51,620 nt of DNA from a bacterium. Lineage in GTDB: Bacteria; Chloroflexota; Dormibacteria; Aeolococcales; Bog-877. The stretch's first letter is position 1, and the number at the start of each line of letters is the position of its first letter. Of this stretch, positions 1 to 8,670 are shown piece by piece. The translations under genes and the position numbers were made by a program. Location: assembly GCA_021785655.1 (NCBI GenBank), contig JAJYET010000014.1, positions 1 to 51,620 of the forward strand, given 5' to 3'. The notes below the pieces were generated by a model that worked only from the letters and a program-made list of their open reading frames with translations, did not search any database and was not told where the DNA came from.

Positions 1-716
1 GGGGGGTGCGCGCGGTCGATGGGGTTTCCTTCGAGCTGCAACCGGGCACCATCACCGGGATCATCGGCCCCAACGGCGCCGGGAAGTCCACGGTGCTCAC
101 GGTGGTGAGCGGCTTCATCTCCCCGACGGCCGGCACCATCGAATTTCTGGGCCAGGACGTCACCCGGATACCCATGCACCGCCGAGCCCAGATGGGCCTG
201 GTACGAACCTTCCAGATCGCTCGGGTCTTCGAGGGGCTCACGGCGATCGAGAACCTCATGGTGGCCGTCCCCCAGCAGAAGTCACTCACCGTGAAGGGGC
301 TCCTGGGAGGAAAGCGCTACTGGCAGTCCGAGGAGAAGGAGATCCTGGAACGGGCCTGGGCGCTCATGAACACCTTCGGGATGGCGGACAAGGCGAACGA
401 GAAGGCCGGCCGCCTCAGCGGAGGCCAGCGCCGGGCGGTGGAGATCATGCGAGCGCTGATGATGCGCCCCAAGCTTCTCCTGGTCGACGAGCCGATGGCC
501 GGCCTGAACCCCAAGCTGACCCGCGAGCTGGAGGAGGTCTTCCTGACCCTGCGCCAGCAAGGGCTGAGCATATTGATCATCGAGCACGAGCTGGACACGG
601 TGGAGCGGATCTGCTCCGAGGTGCTGGTCATGGCCTGGGGCAAGGTGATCGCCCGGGGCGAGATGGCGGAGCTCCGCACGCGCAAGGAGGTTCAGGACGC
701 CTATGTCGTCGGCTGA
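1..716 (+). CDS. Branched-chain amino acid-type ABC transporter ATPase (LivG-like), 5' truncated by window edge
   Basis: ATP-binding subunit of a Liv/HAAT-type importer; it would hydrolyse ATP on the cytoplasmic face to drive uptake of an amino acid, aromatic acid or similar compound. The visible part has Walker A GPNGAGKST (about residues 21-29 from the first in-frame GTG at 6), signature LSGGQRR, Walker B LLLVDEP and the switch His in IIEHELD. The first visible residues already lie inside the ABC fold, so about 15-20 residues and the true start are upstream of the window. The long insert after Walker A (residues about 75-110) is typical of LivG rather than LivF. It overlaps the next ATPase gene by 14 bp. 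Family assignment is firm; the substrate is not known. Confidence 0.92.
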   Translation, partial: GVRAVDGVSFELQPGTITGIIGPNGAGKSTVLTVVSGFISPTAGTIEFLGQDVTRIPMHRRAQMGLVRTFQIARVFEGLTAIENLMVAVPQQKSLTVKGLLGGKRYWQSEEKEILERAWALMNTFGMADKANEKAGRLSGGQRRAVEIMRALMMRPKLLLVDEPMAGLNPKLTRELEEVFLTLRQQGLSILIIEHELDTVERICSEVLVMAWGKVIARGEMAELRTRKEVQDAYVVG

Positions 717-1464
717 GACGCCCGCCCTGGAGGTCAGGGACCTGGTCGCCGGGTACGGCGACTACCCCGTGGTGGACGGAGTCAGCCTCGCCGTTCCCCA
801 CGGGAAGGTGGTGGCGGTGGCGGGCCCCAACGGAGCCGGCAAGAGCACCCTGCTCAAGGCGATGCTGGGCCTGGTCCGGGTCCTCTCCGGGAGGGTCCTG
901 CTGGAGGGGGAAGACGTCACCGGCGCCGCGCTGGAGCGGCTGGCCCGGCTAGGAGTGGGATACGTGCCCCAGCTGGACGATGTCTTCGACTCCATGAAGG
1001 TGATCGAGAACCTGGAGATGGGTGGGTACCTCTGCGATCGAGCCGAGCGCCAGCGGCGGATCGAGCAGGTCCTGGAGATCTTCCCGGTCCTGCGCGGCAA
1101 GCTCCACCGCTATGCCGAGACCCTCAGCGGCGGCGAGCGCAAGATGACCGCCATAGCCCGGGTCCTGATGCTGGATCCCAAGGTCCTGGTCCTCGACGAG
1201 CCCACGGCCAGCCTGAGCCCGGAGATGTCCCGGGTGGTGCTGGAGGAGCAGGTCCGCCCCCTCAGCCGGCTGGGCAAGTCGGTGCTGCTCGTGGAGCAGA
1301 AGGCGGTGGCGGCGCTCGAGGTCGCGGACTGGGCCTGCCTCCTGGTCCGGGGGAAGGTGGAGGTTTCCGCGCCCGCCGCCGAGGTGCTGGCAGACCCCAA
1401 CATGCGCGAGATCTTCCTGGGGCGCGCTCCCGCGGCCACGGCCGAGGTGGCCGGCTCGGAGTGA
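703..1464 (+). CDS. Branched-chain amino acid-type ABC transporter ATPase (LivF-like)
   Basis: Second ATPase of the Liv-type importer, 253 aa, the usual length for LivF. Walker A GPNGAGKST lies at residues 41-49, followed by signature LSGGERK, Walker B VLVLDEP and a C-terminal LVEQKA switch region. The ATG at 703 sits inside the end of the LivG-like gene, so the two are translationally coupled. The pair normally works with two LivH/LivM permeases and a periplasmic binding protein, which must lie left of the window. Because the next genes encode acid-activating and decarboxylating enzymes, I infer the cargo is the substrate of that pathway, possibly an aromatic acid, rather than leucine or valine. 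Confidence 0.9.
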   Translation: MSSAETPALEVRDLVAGYGDYPVVDGVSLAVPHGKVVAVAGPNGAGKSTLLKAMLGLVRVLSGRVLLEGEDVTGAALERLARLGVGYVPQLDDVFDSMKVIENLEMGGYLCDRAERQRRIEQVLEIFPVLRGKLHRYAETLSGGERKMTAIARVLMLDPKVLVLDEPTASLSPEMSRVVLEEQVRPLSRLGKSVLLVEQKAVAALEVADWACLLVRGKVEVSAPAAEVLADPNMREIFLGRAPAATAEVAGSE

Positions 1465-3113
1465 ACGGGGCCGAGGCCTTCCTGGAGGCGCTGCGGAGCC
1501 ACGGGGTCGACACCTTCTTCGGCCTCCCCGGGTCCACCGAAGCACCCCTGCTCGAGGCACTTCGCCAGGCGGGGGATATCCGCTACGTGCTCAGCCTCCA
1601 CGAGGGAGTGGCCACCGCGATGGCGGATGGGTACGCCAGGGCCTCGGGGCGGGCCGGGGTTGTCGGCCTGCACACCACCGTGGGGACGATGAACGGCATG
1701 AGCCAGCTGTTCAACGCCGCCAGGGACGGGGTCCCGGTGGTGATGACCGCCGGTCACAAGGACCGGACGGTCCTGGCGGAGGACGGGTTCTGCTCCTTCC
1801 CGGACCTCGCCGCCCTCCTCCGCCCGTTCACCAAGCGCTCGCACCAGACCCTCTCCGCAGAACAGATCGGGCCCGACCTGGCGAGGGCACTGACCGCAGC
1901 CACCACGGCGCCCACCGGTCCGACCTTCCTGGCGGTTCCCGAGGATCTCATGGCGGCTACTCTGGAGCGGCCCCTGGACGCCACCCGGCTTCCGGGCGCG
2001 ACTCACCGGTCTAAGCCCGCCTGCGACCAGGCGCAGCTGGACGCCGCTGCCCGGCTGCTGCTCTCCGCCCGCCGGCCGCTCATGGTCCTGGGCACCGCTG
2101 CGGCCACGGCCGTTGAGCCGGCCCGCCAGCTCGCCCGCCAGTTGGGCATGGCGGTGGTGGTGGCGGACCTCACCGATCTGGCGCGGGCCACCTATCCCAC
2201 CAGCTCACCGGAGTTCCTCGGAGCCTATGGGGATCAAGGGGAGGCGCTCGAGGGATGCGATCTGGTGCTGGCGGTCGGCTGCCGGATGTTCTATCCCTTC
2301 TCCGGCCGGCTGCGTCCTCGTCTGCCGGACGGCGCTCGCCTGCTCCACGTCCATCCTGACCCCGGCCTGCTCGGGTTGAACCTCCCCACCGAGATGGCCA
2401 TCGCCGCCGATCCCGGGGCCTTCCTCGGGGGAGTTCTCCGGGCCTGCCTGGCCCTGGAACCCGGCACCGTGGCGGCTTCCGAGCGCCGGAGCTGGCTGGA
2501 GGAGATGGCCCGGACGCGGTCGGCGGCGCTGGGCCGCGAGCTGGATGCCTCGCGCGGCCGGACCCCCATGGGGGTCTCCGAGCTGGCCGCCGAACTCAAG
2601 GTCGTCATGCCCGCCGGCTCTCTACTCGTGGAGGAGGGGGTGCGGGCCTCGCGGCTCATCCTCCGCCATCTGGGCATCCCTCGGGAGGGGGAGCTCTGGC
2701 GGAGTAGCGGGGGTGCCCTTGGCTGGGGCCTCCCGGCGGCGGTGGGGGCGAAGTTGGCCCAGCCCGATCGGCCGGTGGTTCTCCTGGTCGGGGACGGGAC
2801 CCTGCACTTCTCGGTGCAGGCGCTCTGGACCGCGGTCACCGAGAAGGTCGGGCTGGTGGCGGTGGTCCTGGACAACGGCGGCTACCTGGCGGTCAAGCGG
2901 GCTATCGAGAACCTTCTCGGAGTGGCGGAGGACCCGAGGGAGCATCCGGGAACCGAGCTCCCCGGGATCGACCACCTGGCTGCAGCCCGGGCCTATGGAG
3001 CCAAGGCAGTCGCCGCCGGCAGCGCCTCGGAGGTGGCCGAGGCGGTCCGCGAGGGATTGGCTGAGGGCGGGGTCCAGCTGGTGGTGGCACCGGTCGCCCG
3101 GATCCGCCCCTAG
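1461..3113 (+). CDS. Thiamine diphosphate-dependent enzyme, benzoylformate decarboxylase-like
   Basis: 550-aa member of the ThDP decarboxylase/acetolactate synthase superfamily with the three usual domains. The N-terminal PYR domain carries Glu48 (LHEGVA), which would activate the cofactor; the C-terminal PP domain has GDGT with the following NGG metal and diphosphate motif. Ser25 in GLPGSTE and His71 in GLHTT match the Ser26 and His70 catalytic pair of Pseudomonas benzoylformate decarboxylase, and LGWGLPAAVG resembles the same family. The second catalytic His of that enzyme (His281) is not evident. A 2-oxo acid decarboxylase acting on an aryl glyoxylate-like substrate is the best guess; a carboligase cannot be excluded. 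It starts with GTG, overlapping the previous stop by 4 bp (GTGA). Confidence 0.85.
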   Translation: MNGAEAFLEALRSHGVDTFFGLPGSTEAPLLEALRQAGDIRYVLSLHEGVATAMADGYARASGRAGVVGLHTTVGTMNGMSQLFNAARDGVPVVMTAGHKDRTVLAEDGFCSFPDLAALLRPFTKRSHQTLSAEQIGPDLARALTAATTAPTGPTFLAVPEDLMAATLERPLDATRLPGATHRSKPACDQAQLDAAARLLLSARRPLMVLGTAAATAVEPARQLARQLGMAVVVADLTDLARATYPTSSPEFLGAYGDQGEALEGCDLVLAVGCRMFYPFSGRLRPRLPDGARLLHVHPDPGLLGLNLPTEMAIAADPGAFLGGVLRACLALEPGTVAASERRSWLEEMARTRSAALGRELDASRGRTPMGVSELAAELKVVMPAGSLLVEEGVRASRLILRHLGIPREGELWRSSGGALGWGLPAAVGAKLAQPDRPVVLLVGDGTLHFSVQALWTAVTEKVGLVAVVLDNGGYLAVKRAIENLLGVAEDPREHPGTELPGIDHLAAARAYGAKAVAAGSASEVAEAVREGLAEGGVQLVVAPVARIRP

Positions 3114-3132
3114 GCGGGAAGGAGGAAGCAGG

Positions 3133-4905
3133 ATGTTCGGAGTCGACTGGAGGCTTTCTGAGCGCCGCTACCAGTTCTCGGAGGAGGCCGCCTTCCGAGT
3201 GCCGCTGGCGGACGGAAACCACCTCCAGGGGGTCCTCTTCCGCCCCCGCACCGACGAGCCGGTGCCGGTCCTGCTCAGCGTCCACGCCTACAACAACGAG
3301 TACCAGACGGCGCCCATCCGCCCCACCGGGTTCGGCTACCAGCGGGGCTGGATCGAGGCGGGGGACCCCACCTTCTTCGCCCGGCGGGGGTACGCCCACG
3401 CCATCCTCAACGTTCGCGGGATCGGCGCCTCCAGCGGCGAGTTCCAGGCCATGGGGCGGCGCGAGGTGCTGGACGTGGCCGAGGCGATCGAGTGGCTCGC
3501 GGGCCAGCCCTGGTGCAGTGGCCAGGTGGGGATGTTCGGGGTCTCCTACTTCGCCTCCATCCAGATCCACGTGGCGATGCTGCGTCCGCCGTCCCTGCGG
3601 GCCATCTTCGCCCCCTTCGGACTCACCGACTTCTACCGGGACATGTGGTACCACGGAGGGATCCTCAACCACCGGTTCCTGCTCCAGTGGAAGGACAAGT
3701 TCGACAACGTGCGCTACCAGAGCTCGGTGCGTCGGCAGCTGGGCGAGGATTCCTACCGTGTGGCGGTGGCCAAGGCGCTGGCCGACGAGGAGATCGCCGA
3801 GGTGCCCCAGCTGGTGGAGGCCCTGCGCGACCCCGTGGGCGGCAATGGACTGGTGGCCGACATCGTGCTGCAGCCGTTGGACTGCCCCTTCCATGAGGAG
3901 AGGCGGGTCGACTACCGAGCCACTGAGGTCCCCGCCTACCTGGGGGCCTGCTGGGGGCTCTTCGGCCTCCACCTGCCGGCGGCATTTCGGAGTTTCGAGA
4001 GCTGGCGCGGCCCCAAGAAGCTCCTGGTCGGGCCAGCGCTCTACCTCGATCGCCCCTTCTACCAGCTGCACCTGGAGGCCCTGCGGTGGTTCGACCACTG
4101 GCTGCTGGGCAACGACACGGGGTTCATGGAGGAGGCGCCGGTCAGGCTCTTCCTGCCGGGCGCTGACACCTGGTTGGAGGCGGCCAGCTGGCCACTCCCG
4201 CAGACCCGGTGGACCCCCTTCCTGCTCCATGAGCAGGGGCTCTTGTCCGAGCACGAGCTCTGGCCCGGCGAGCACTCCACGGGCTTCGAGGACTCGCCGT
4301 TCGGCCACGGTGAGGCGGTGTTCCTCTCCCCGCCCCTGGTCGAGGAGACCGACATCCTCGGCCCGATGACCCTGGACCTGCACCTCAGCACCACCGACCG
4401 CGAGGCCCTGGTCTTCGCCTCGGTCTTCGACCGCTTCCCGGACGGCAGGGAGGAGGAGCTGACCCGCGGCTGGCTTCGGGCCAGCTCCGCGGAGCTGGAT
4501 CCCCAGCGCTCCCGCCCCTGGCGGCCCGAGCCACTGCTCAAGGCTCGCCGACCGCTGGAGCCCGGCGAGGTCTACCGCCTTCAGGTCGCCCTGGCCCCCG
4601 GCGCGCGCCGCATGCGGCCGGGGGAGCGGCTGGGTCTGCGCATCAAGGCCGCGGACGACGAGCTCCCGCCGGACGCCATCCGGGGCGCTGGGTACGGGCA
4701 TCTCCAGCGGTCCACCGCCGCCCGCCTCCGGATCCACCACAGCGAGGCCCACCCGTCGACCCTGAACGTCCCGGTGGTGCGGGGCAACGTGCTGGGAACG
4801 TTCCTCTCCGGCGGCCAGCTGCCGCCAGCGGTGGGGCCCCTGCCCATGGCCAAGTTCCGCCAGCCGAAGGGGGGCGCGGGGAGCGGCCCCTCCTCACCAT
4901 CGTGA
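3133..4905 (+). CDS. CocE/NonD family hydrolase (X-Pro dipeptidyl-peptidase S15-like)
   Basis: 590-aa alpha/beta hydrolase of the CocE/NonD type, a family of esterases and acyl hydrolases. The nucleophile elbow is GVSYFA (Ser near residue 139), NVRGIGASSGEF is the conserved strand before it, and the last 200 residues form the jelly-roll PepX C-terminal domain. I chose the ATG at 3133 because AAGGAGG lies 8 bp upstream; the open frame continues further left but only as an antisense-like shadow inside the previous gene. The usual triad Asp (GWYD) and His (GPWSH) positions read CWGLF and GPALYLDRP here, so the triad is not canonical. Hydrolysis of an ester or amide in the pathway is inferred. 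Confidence 0.82.
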   Translation: MFGVDWRLSERRYQFSEEAAFRVPLADGNHLQGVLFRPRTDEPVPVLLSVHAYNNEYQTAPIRPTGFGYQRGWIEAGDPTFFARRGYAHAILNVRGIGASSGEFQAMGRREVLDVAEAIEWLAGQPWCSGQVGMFGVSYFASIQIHVAMLRPPSLRAIFAPFGLTDFYRDMWYHGGILNHRFLLQWKDKFDNVRYQSSVRRQLGEDSYRVAVAKALADEEIAEVPQLVEALRDPVGGNGLVADIVLQPLDCPFHEERRVDYRATEVPAYLGACWGLFGLHLPAAFRSFESWRGPKKLLVGPALYLDRPFYQLHLEALRWFDHWLLGNDTGFMEEAPVRLFLPGADTWLEAASWPLPQTRWTPFLLHEQGLLSEHELWPGEHSTGFEDSPFGHGEAVFLSPPLVEETDILGPMTLDLHLSTTDREALVFASVFDRFPDGREEELTRGWLRASSAELDPQRSRPWRPEPLLKARRPLEPGEVYRLQVALAPGARRMRPGERLGLRIKAADDELPPDAIRGAGYGHLQRSTAARLRIHHSEAHPSTLNVPVVRGNVLGTFLSGGQLPPAVGPLPMAKFRQPKGGAGSGPSSPS

Positions 4906-5915
4906 GCGCGCCCCTGGGGCTGATGCTCCACACCGGAGACATGCCCTACCCGGAGATCGAGCGGTACGCCCAGGAGGCGGAGCGGTCCGGGTACGAGCAG
5001 CTCCTGCTCACCGAGGAGTCGGGGAAGGAGGCCTTCTCGTTGCTGGCGGTTCTGGCCGGGCGCACCAGCCGGATCCGGCTGGGAACCGGGATCGTGAGCT
5101 TCTACACCCGGACCCCGACCCTCCTGGCCATGGCCGCCCGCTCGCTCGCCGAGCTCTCCGGCGGTCGCTTCGGGCCGCTGGGGCTGGGGACCGGGGGGAT
5201 CGGCTTCATGCGGCGCGGCCACGGGGTGGAGTTGGAGCTCCCGGTGGCGCGAGCCCGTGAGTCCGTGGAGATCGTGCGGAGCCTCCTCAACGAGCCCCGA
5301 ACCAACTATCCGGGGCGGTGGTTCAAGGTGGACGACTTCCACCTGCGCGAAGGGCCTCTCCCCCAGGGACAGGGGGTGGACATCTGGCTGGCGGCGCTCG
5401 GCCCCCAGATGGCGACCATGGCCGGGAAGGTGGCCGACGGGCTGATCACCAACTGGCTGATTCCCGAGTCGCTGGCCGAGTTCCGCCAGCTGGTGGCCGC
5501 TGGGGCGGCCAAGGCCGGTCGCGACCCGGGCAAGGTCGCCCTGGCCAGCCTGACCATGGTCTGCGCCGACCCCGGGGACGAGGAGGCCGTCATGGCAGCG
5601 CGGCGAGGGGTGGCCTTCTACTGCGCGAGTCCGCACTACCACCACATCGCCGACCTGGCTGGCCTGAGGGGAGACGCCGAGCTCGTCTTCGAGGCCTGGG
5701 AGGCGAGGGAGTTCGACCGCGCCGCCCATCTGGTGAGCGACCGGCTTCTAGAGCGGTTCACCCTCACGGGGTCCGACCAGGACTCCAGCCGCCGCCTGCG
5801 CTGGATGATGGCCGAGGGCGTCATGCCGGTCATCTATCCCCTGCCCCGGCGCTCCCGGATGGTGGAGGACCATTTCTCGATCCTGCAGCGAGCCAGGAAC
5901 TGGGCGGAGGAGTGA
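4902..5915 (+). CDS. Luciferase-like (LLM class) flavin-dependent oxidoreductase
   Basis: 337-aa TIM-barrel protein of the bacterial luciferase superfamily, which uses reduced FMN or F420 to oxidise or reduce small organic substrates. Visible signatures are the N-terminal GLMLHTGDMPYPE strand, TGIVSFYTRTPTLLAMAA, the GLGTGG loop, and LAALGPQMATMAGKVADG near residues 160-180. It starts with GTG overlapping the hydrolase stop by 4 bp and ends in a GTGA overlap with the ligase gene, so it is in the middle of the coupled operon. F420 versus FMN use cannot be decided by eye. I infer a monooxygenase or reductase step on the same substrate as its neighbours. Confidence 0.87.
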   Translation: MSAPLGLMLHTGDMPYPEIERYAQEAERSGYEQLLLTEESGKEAFSLLAVLAGRTSRIRLGTGIVSFYTRTPTLLAMAARSLAELSGGRFGPLGLGTGGIGFMRRGHGVELELPVARARESVEIVRSLLNEPRTNYPGRWFKVDDFHLREGPLPQGQGVDIWLAALGPQMATMAGKVADGLITNWLIPESLAEFRQLVAAGAAKAGRDPGKVALASLTMVCADPGDEEAVMAARRGVAFYCASPHYHHIADLAGLRGDAELVFEAWEAREFDRAAHLVSDRLLERFTLTGSDQDSSRRLRWMMAEGVMPVIYPLPRRSRMVEDHFSILQRARNWAEE

Positions 5916-7579
5916 CATTGGACGGAGTGGTCCCCTTCCCCGCCCCGGAGGCTGCCCACTACCGCCGCCTCGGATACTGGGAGGATCGGCCCCTCTGGGA
6001 TGCGTTCCAGGAGTGCTTCACCTCCTTCGCGGCCAGCCCGGCAGTCCTATCCCAGGGCGAGGTGTGGACCTTCGCTGAGCTGGCGGCGGGCACCGAACGG
6101 CTGGCGCTCAACCTCTTGGACCTGGGGCTGGGGCCACGGGCCCGGGTGGTGATGCAACTGCCCAACTGCGTGGAGTTCGTCCTGCTGTACTTCGCCCTGC
6201 AGCGGTTGGGGGCGATCCCTCTGCTCGCGCTACCCGGGCACCGGGAGTACGAGATCGGGCACTACGTGGAATTCATCGAGGCGGTTGCCTACGCCGCTCC
6301 CCCCCGGCTGGGAGAACTGGATTGCCTCGCCCTGGGAGCCAAGCTGCGCACCGAGAGCCCGGGCCTCCGGCTGGTGCTGCTCCAAGGGGCATCCCCTGGT
6401 GGGGACGAGGTGGTGGGGATCCGGGAGCTGCTGGAACGCGAGCCGCGTTCCGCCCCGGGAGCGCTTCGCCACCTGGAGATCGACCCCACTGATCCCTGCG
6501 TCTTCCAGCTCTCGGGAGGCACCACCGGGATCCCCAAGGTGATCCCCCGGACCCACAACGACTACCTCTACAACAGCCGGCTGATCGCCGGGGTTAACGA
6601 CATCCGGCCCTCCGACCGCCTCCTGGTGGCGGCTCCCATCGGGCACAACTTTCCCCTCGCTTCGCCGGGCATCCAGGGCTTCTTCCTCAACGGGGCCGCG
6701 GCCGTGCTGGCTCCCAGCCCCCGCACCGAGGTGGCGCTTCCCCTCATCGAGCGTCACGGCGTGACCCACCTGGAGGTGGTCCCCGCCATGATCCTGGCCT
6801 GGTTGGCCGACGGAGGTCCCTCCCGACACCGGCTGGACTCGGTCCGGGTGGTGAACAGCGGGGGCCAGAAGTTCCAGCCCGAGACCAAACTCCGTACCGA
6901 GGCCGCCTTCCCGAACGCCAAGGTCCAGGAGGTCTTCGGGATGGCCGAGGGACTCCTGATGATCACCCGCCTCGACGACCCCGAGCAGGTGAGGTGGGAG
7001 ACTGCCGGGAGGCCGATCTGCCCCGACGATGAGGTTTGTCTGGTGGACGAGGATGGCCGGGAGGTCCCGGACGGCCAGATCGGCGAGCTGATCTGCCGTG
7101 GCCCCTACACCCTGCGCGGCTACTACCGGGCGCCAGAGGCCAACCGCCGCTCCTTCACCCCGGAGGGGTTCTACTGCTCCGGGGACCTGCTCCGCCGCCA
7201 CCCCTCGGGCAACTACGTGGTGGAAGGGCGGAAGAAGGACCTCATCAACCGCGGGGGAGAGAAGATCAGCGCCGAGGAGGTGGAGGACATGCTCCTCTCC
7301 CATCCCGAGGTGGCCAACGTGGCCTGTGTTCCCATGCCCGATCCGATCCTGGGGGAGCGGATGTGCGCTTTCGTGCAGCCGCTCGGTCCCAAGGCACCAT
7401 CCCTGGAGCAGCTCACCTCCCTGCTGCGAGACCGGGGCCTGGCCCGTTTCAAGCACCCGGAACGGATGGAGGTGGTGGCGGAGCTGCCACTCTCCCCGTT
7501 CGGCAAGGTTCAGAAGAGCGTTCTGGCGCGGCGCGCCGCCGAGCTCGCCGGACAGCCAACGGAGGCAATCAAAGGATGA
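5912..7579 (+). CDS. Aryl-AMP ligase, 2,3-dihydroxybenzoate/salicylate-AMP ligase type (first copy)
   Basis: 555-aa ANL-family adenylate-forming enzyme; it would activate an aryl carboxylate with ATP. The P-loop region QLSGGTTGIPKVIPRTHNDY is of the EntE/DhbE type, followed by GMAEG, the hinge-region GRKKDLINRGGEKISAEEVE and the catalytic C-terminal Lys in PFGKVQKS. The GTG at 5912 overlaps the previous stop (GTGA) and gives a start MTLDGVVPFP that matches the paralogue at 9631, so I prefer it over the long upstream frame. No aryl carrier protein or condensation gene is nearby, so transfer to CoA or a catabolic role fits better than siderophore synthesis. It resembles the salicylyl-AMP ligase type known from actinomycete salicylate degradation, but that is inference. 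Confidence 0.88.
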   Translation: MTLDGVVPFPAPEAAHYRRLGYWEDRPLWDAFQECFTSFAASPAVLSQGEVWTFAELAAGTERLALNLLDLGLGPRARVVMQLPNCVEFVLLYFALQRLGAIPLLALPGHREYEIGHYVEFIEAVAYAAPPRLGELDCLALGAKLRTESPGLRLVLLQGASPGGDEVVGIRELLEREPRSAPGALRHLEIDPTDPCVFQLSGGTTGIPKVIPRTHNDYLYNSRLIAGVNDIRPSDRLLVAAPIGHNFPLASPGIQGFFLNGAAAVLAPSPRTEVALPLIERHGVTHLEVVPAMILAWLADGGPSRHRLDSVRVVNSGGQKFQPETKLRTEAAFPNAKVQEVFGMAEGLLMITRLDDPEQVRWETAGRPICPDDEVCLVDEDGREVPDGQIGELICRGPYTLRGYYRAPEANRRSFTPEGFYCSGDLLRRHPSGNYVVEGRKKDLINRGGEKISAEEVEDMLLSHPEVANVACVPMPDPILGERMCAFVQPLGPKAPSLEQLTSLLRDRGLARFKHPERMEVVAELPLSPFGKVQKSVLARRAAELAGQPTEAIKG

Positions 7580-8583
7580 TCATCGACGCCTACTCTCACG
7601 TCTGTCCGGCTCGACTCACGGACGCCATCGGCAGGGAGTACCCGAGTGCGGAGGCGGCGGCGCTTGACGGCAAGCCGCTCCTCCGGGACGCCGGGGAGCG
7701 GATCCGCTTCATGGACGAGGTGGGGGTGGACGTCCAGGTGCTGGTGCTGGTCCGGCCCCCGATGTGGTTGGGGATGCCGTCCGAGGTGATGTACCGGATG
7801 ATGCGCGAGGCTCATCTGGGGATCACCGCCATGGTCGAGGCGCATCCCGACCGCTTCATCGGCACCGCGGTGGCGCCCACTTGCGACGACCGGGTGCTGG
7901 AGGAGCTGCGCTTCGCCTGGGATGAGCTGGGCCTGGTCGGTGCCGAGATCTTCTCCAACGTGGAGGGGCAGCCGCTGGACTCGCCCCACATGTGGCCGCT
8001 GTACGAGGAGGCGGAGCGCCGTTCGATGCCGCTCTGGATCCACCCCCAGCACACCTCCTACCTCTATCCCTGGATCAAGGAGTCGCTGCTGGACAGGAGC
8101 CTGGGCTGGCCCTTCGACACCTCCCTGGCGATGCTGAGGCTGGTGTACGGAGGGGTGATGGAGAGGTTCCCCAACCTGAGAGTCATCACTCACCACCTGG
8201 GCGGGATGATCCCCTACTACGGCGCCCGGCTGGCTTCCTTCGACACCGAGATCGCCGAGTACCGGAGCCGTAACCTCACCGGGGGCCCGGCAGTGGACCT
8301 CAAGGCCCCGGTCACCGAGTACCTGCGCCGCTTCTACAACGACACCTCGATCAACTACAGCCCGGCCACCCTCAGCTGCGGGCTGGACTTTTTCGGCGGC
8401 GAGCACGTTCTCTTCGGGACCGACTTCCCCATGGGCTCGGTGGACGGCGGGGCAGGCACCCGGGAGGCCCTGCGCGCCATCCAGGACTGCCCGCTCGCGC
8501 CTGGGGTGAGGAGCCAGATCCTGGAGGGAAATGCCCGCCGGCTTCTCCTGGAGGCAGCCCCCGCACTTCCCGCCCTGCGATGA
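7576..8583 (+). CDS. Amidohydrolase family 2 (ACMSD-like) metalloenzyme
   Basis: 335-aa amidohydrolase-2 TIM barrel, the fold of aminocarboxymuconate semialdehyde decarboxylase and related aryl-acid decarboxylases. Likely metal ligands: MIIDAYSH near the N-terminus (the usual HxH is reduced to YSH), His in IHPQHTS, His in ITHHLGG and Asp in GTDFPMG. The ATG at 7576 overlaps the ligase stop (ATGA). In this context it may decarboxylate or hydrolyse an intermediate of aromatic ring metabolism. Loss of the first His of the HxH motif is seen in some decarboxylases of this family and argues against a classic hydrolase. The exact substrate cannot be read from the sequence. Confidence 0.83.
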   Translation: MIIDAYSHVCPARLTDAIGREYPSAEAAALDGKPLLRDAGERIRFMDEVGVDVQVLVLVRPPMWLGMPSEVMYRMMREAHLGITAMVEAHPDRFIGTAVAPTCDDRVLEELRFAWDELGLVGAEIFSNVEGQPLDSPHMWPLYEEAERRSMPLWIHPQHTSYLYPWIKESLLDRSLGWPFDTSLAMLRLVYGGVMERFPNLRVITHHLGGMIPYYGARLASFDTEIAEYRSRNLTGGPAVDLKAPVTEYLRRFYNDTSINYSPATLSCGLDFFGGEHVLFGTDFPMGSVDGGAGTREALRAIQDCPLAPGVRSQILEGNARRLLLEAAPALPALR

Positions 8584-8670
8584 GGGCCCAGACCGCCCGG
8601 CACGGGCAGCCATATCATGGTGGGGCCGCAGCGGGAGCAGGGGAGGCCCCGCCGGACCTCGGAGAGGAGC

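Noticed and set aside
2902-4752. 616-codon open frame on the minus strand opposite the CocE-like gene
   Set aside because: It is a high-GC antisense shadow: composition is Gly/Pro/Arg/Glu biased, no family motif, and the plus-strand gene has clear motifs and a ribosome-binding site.
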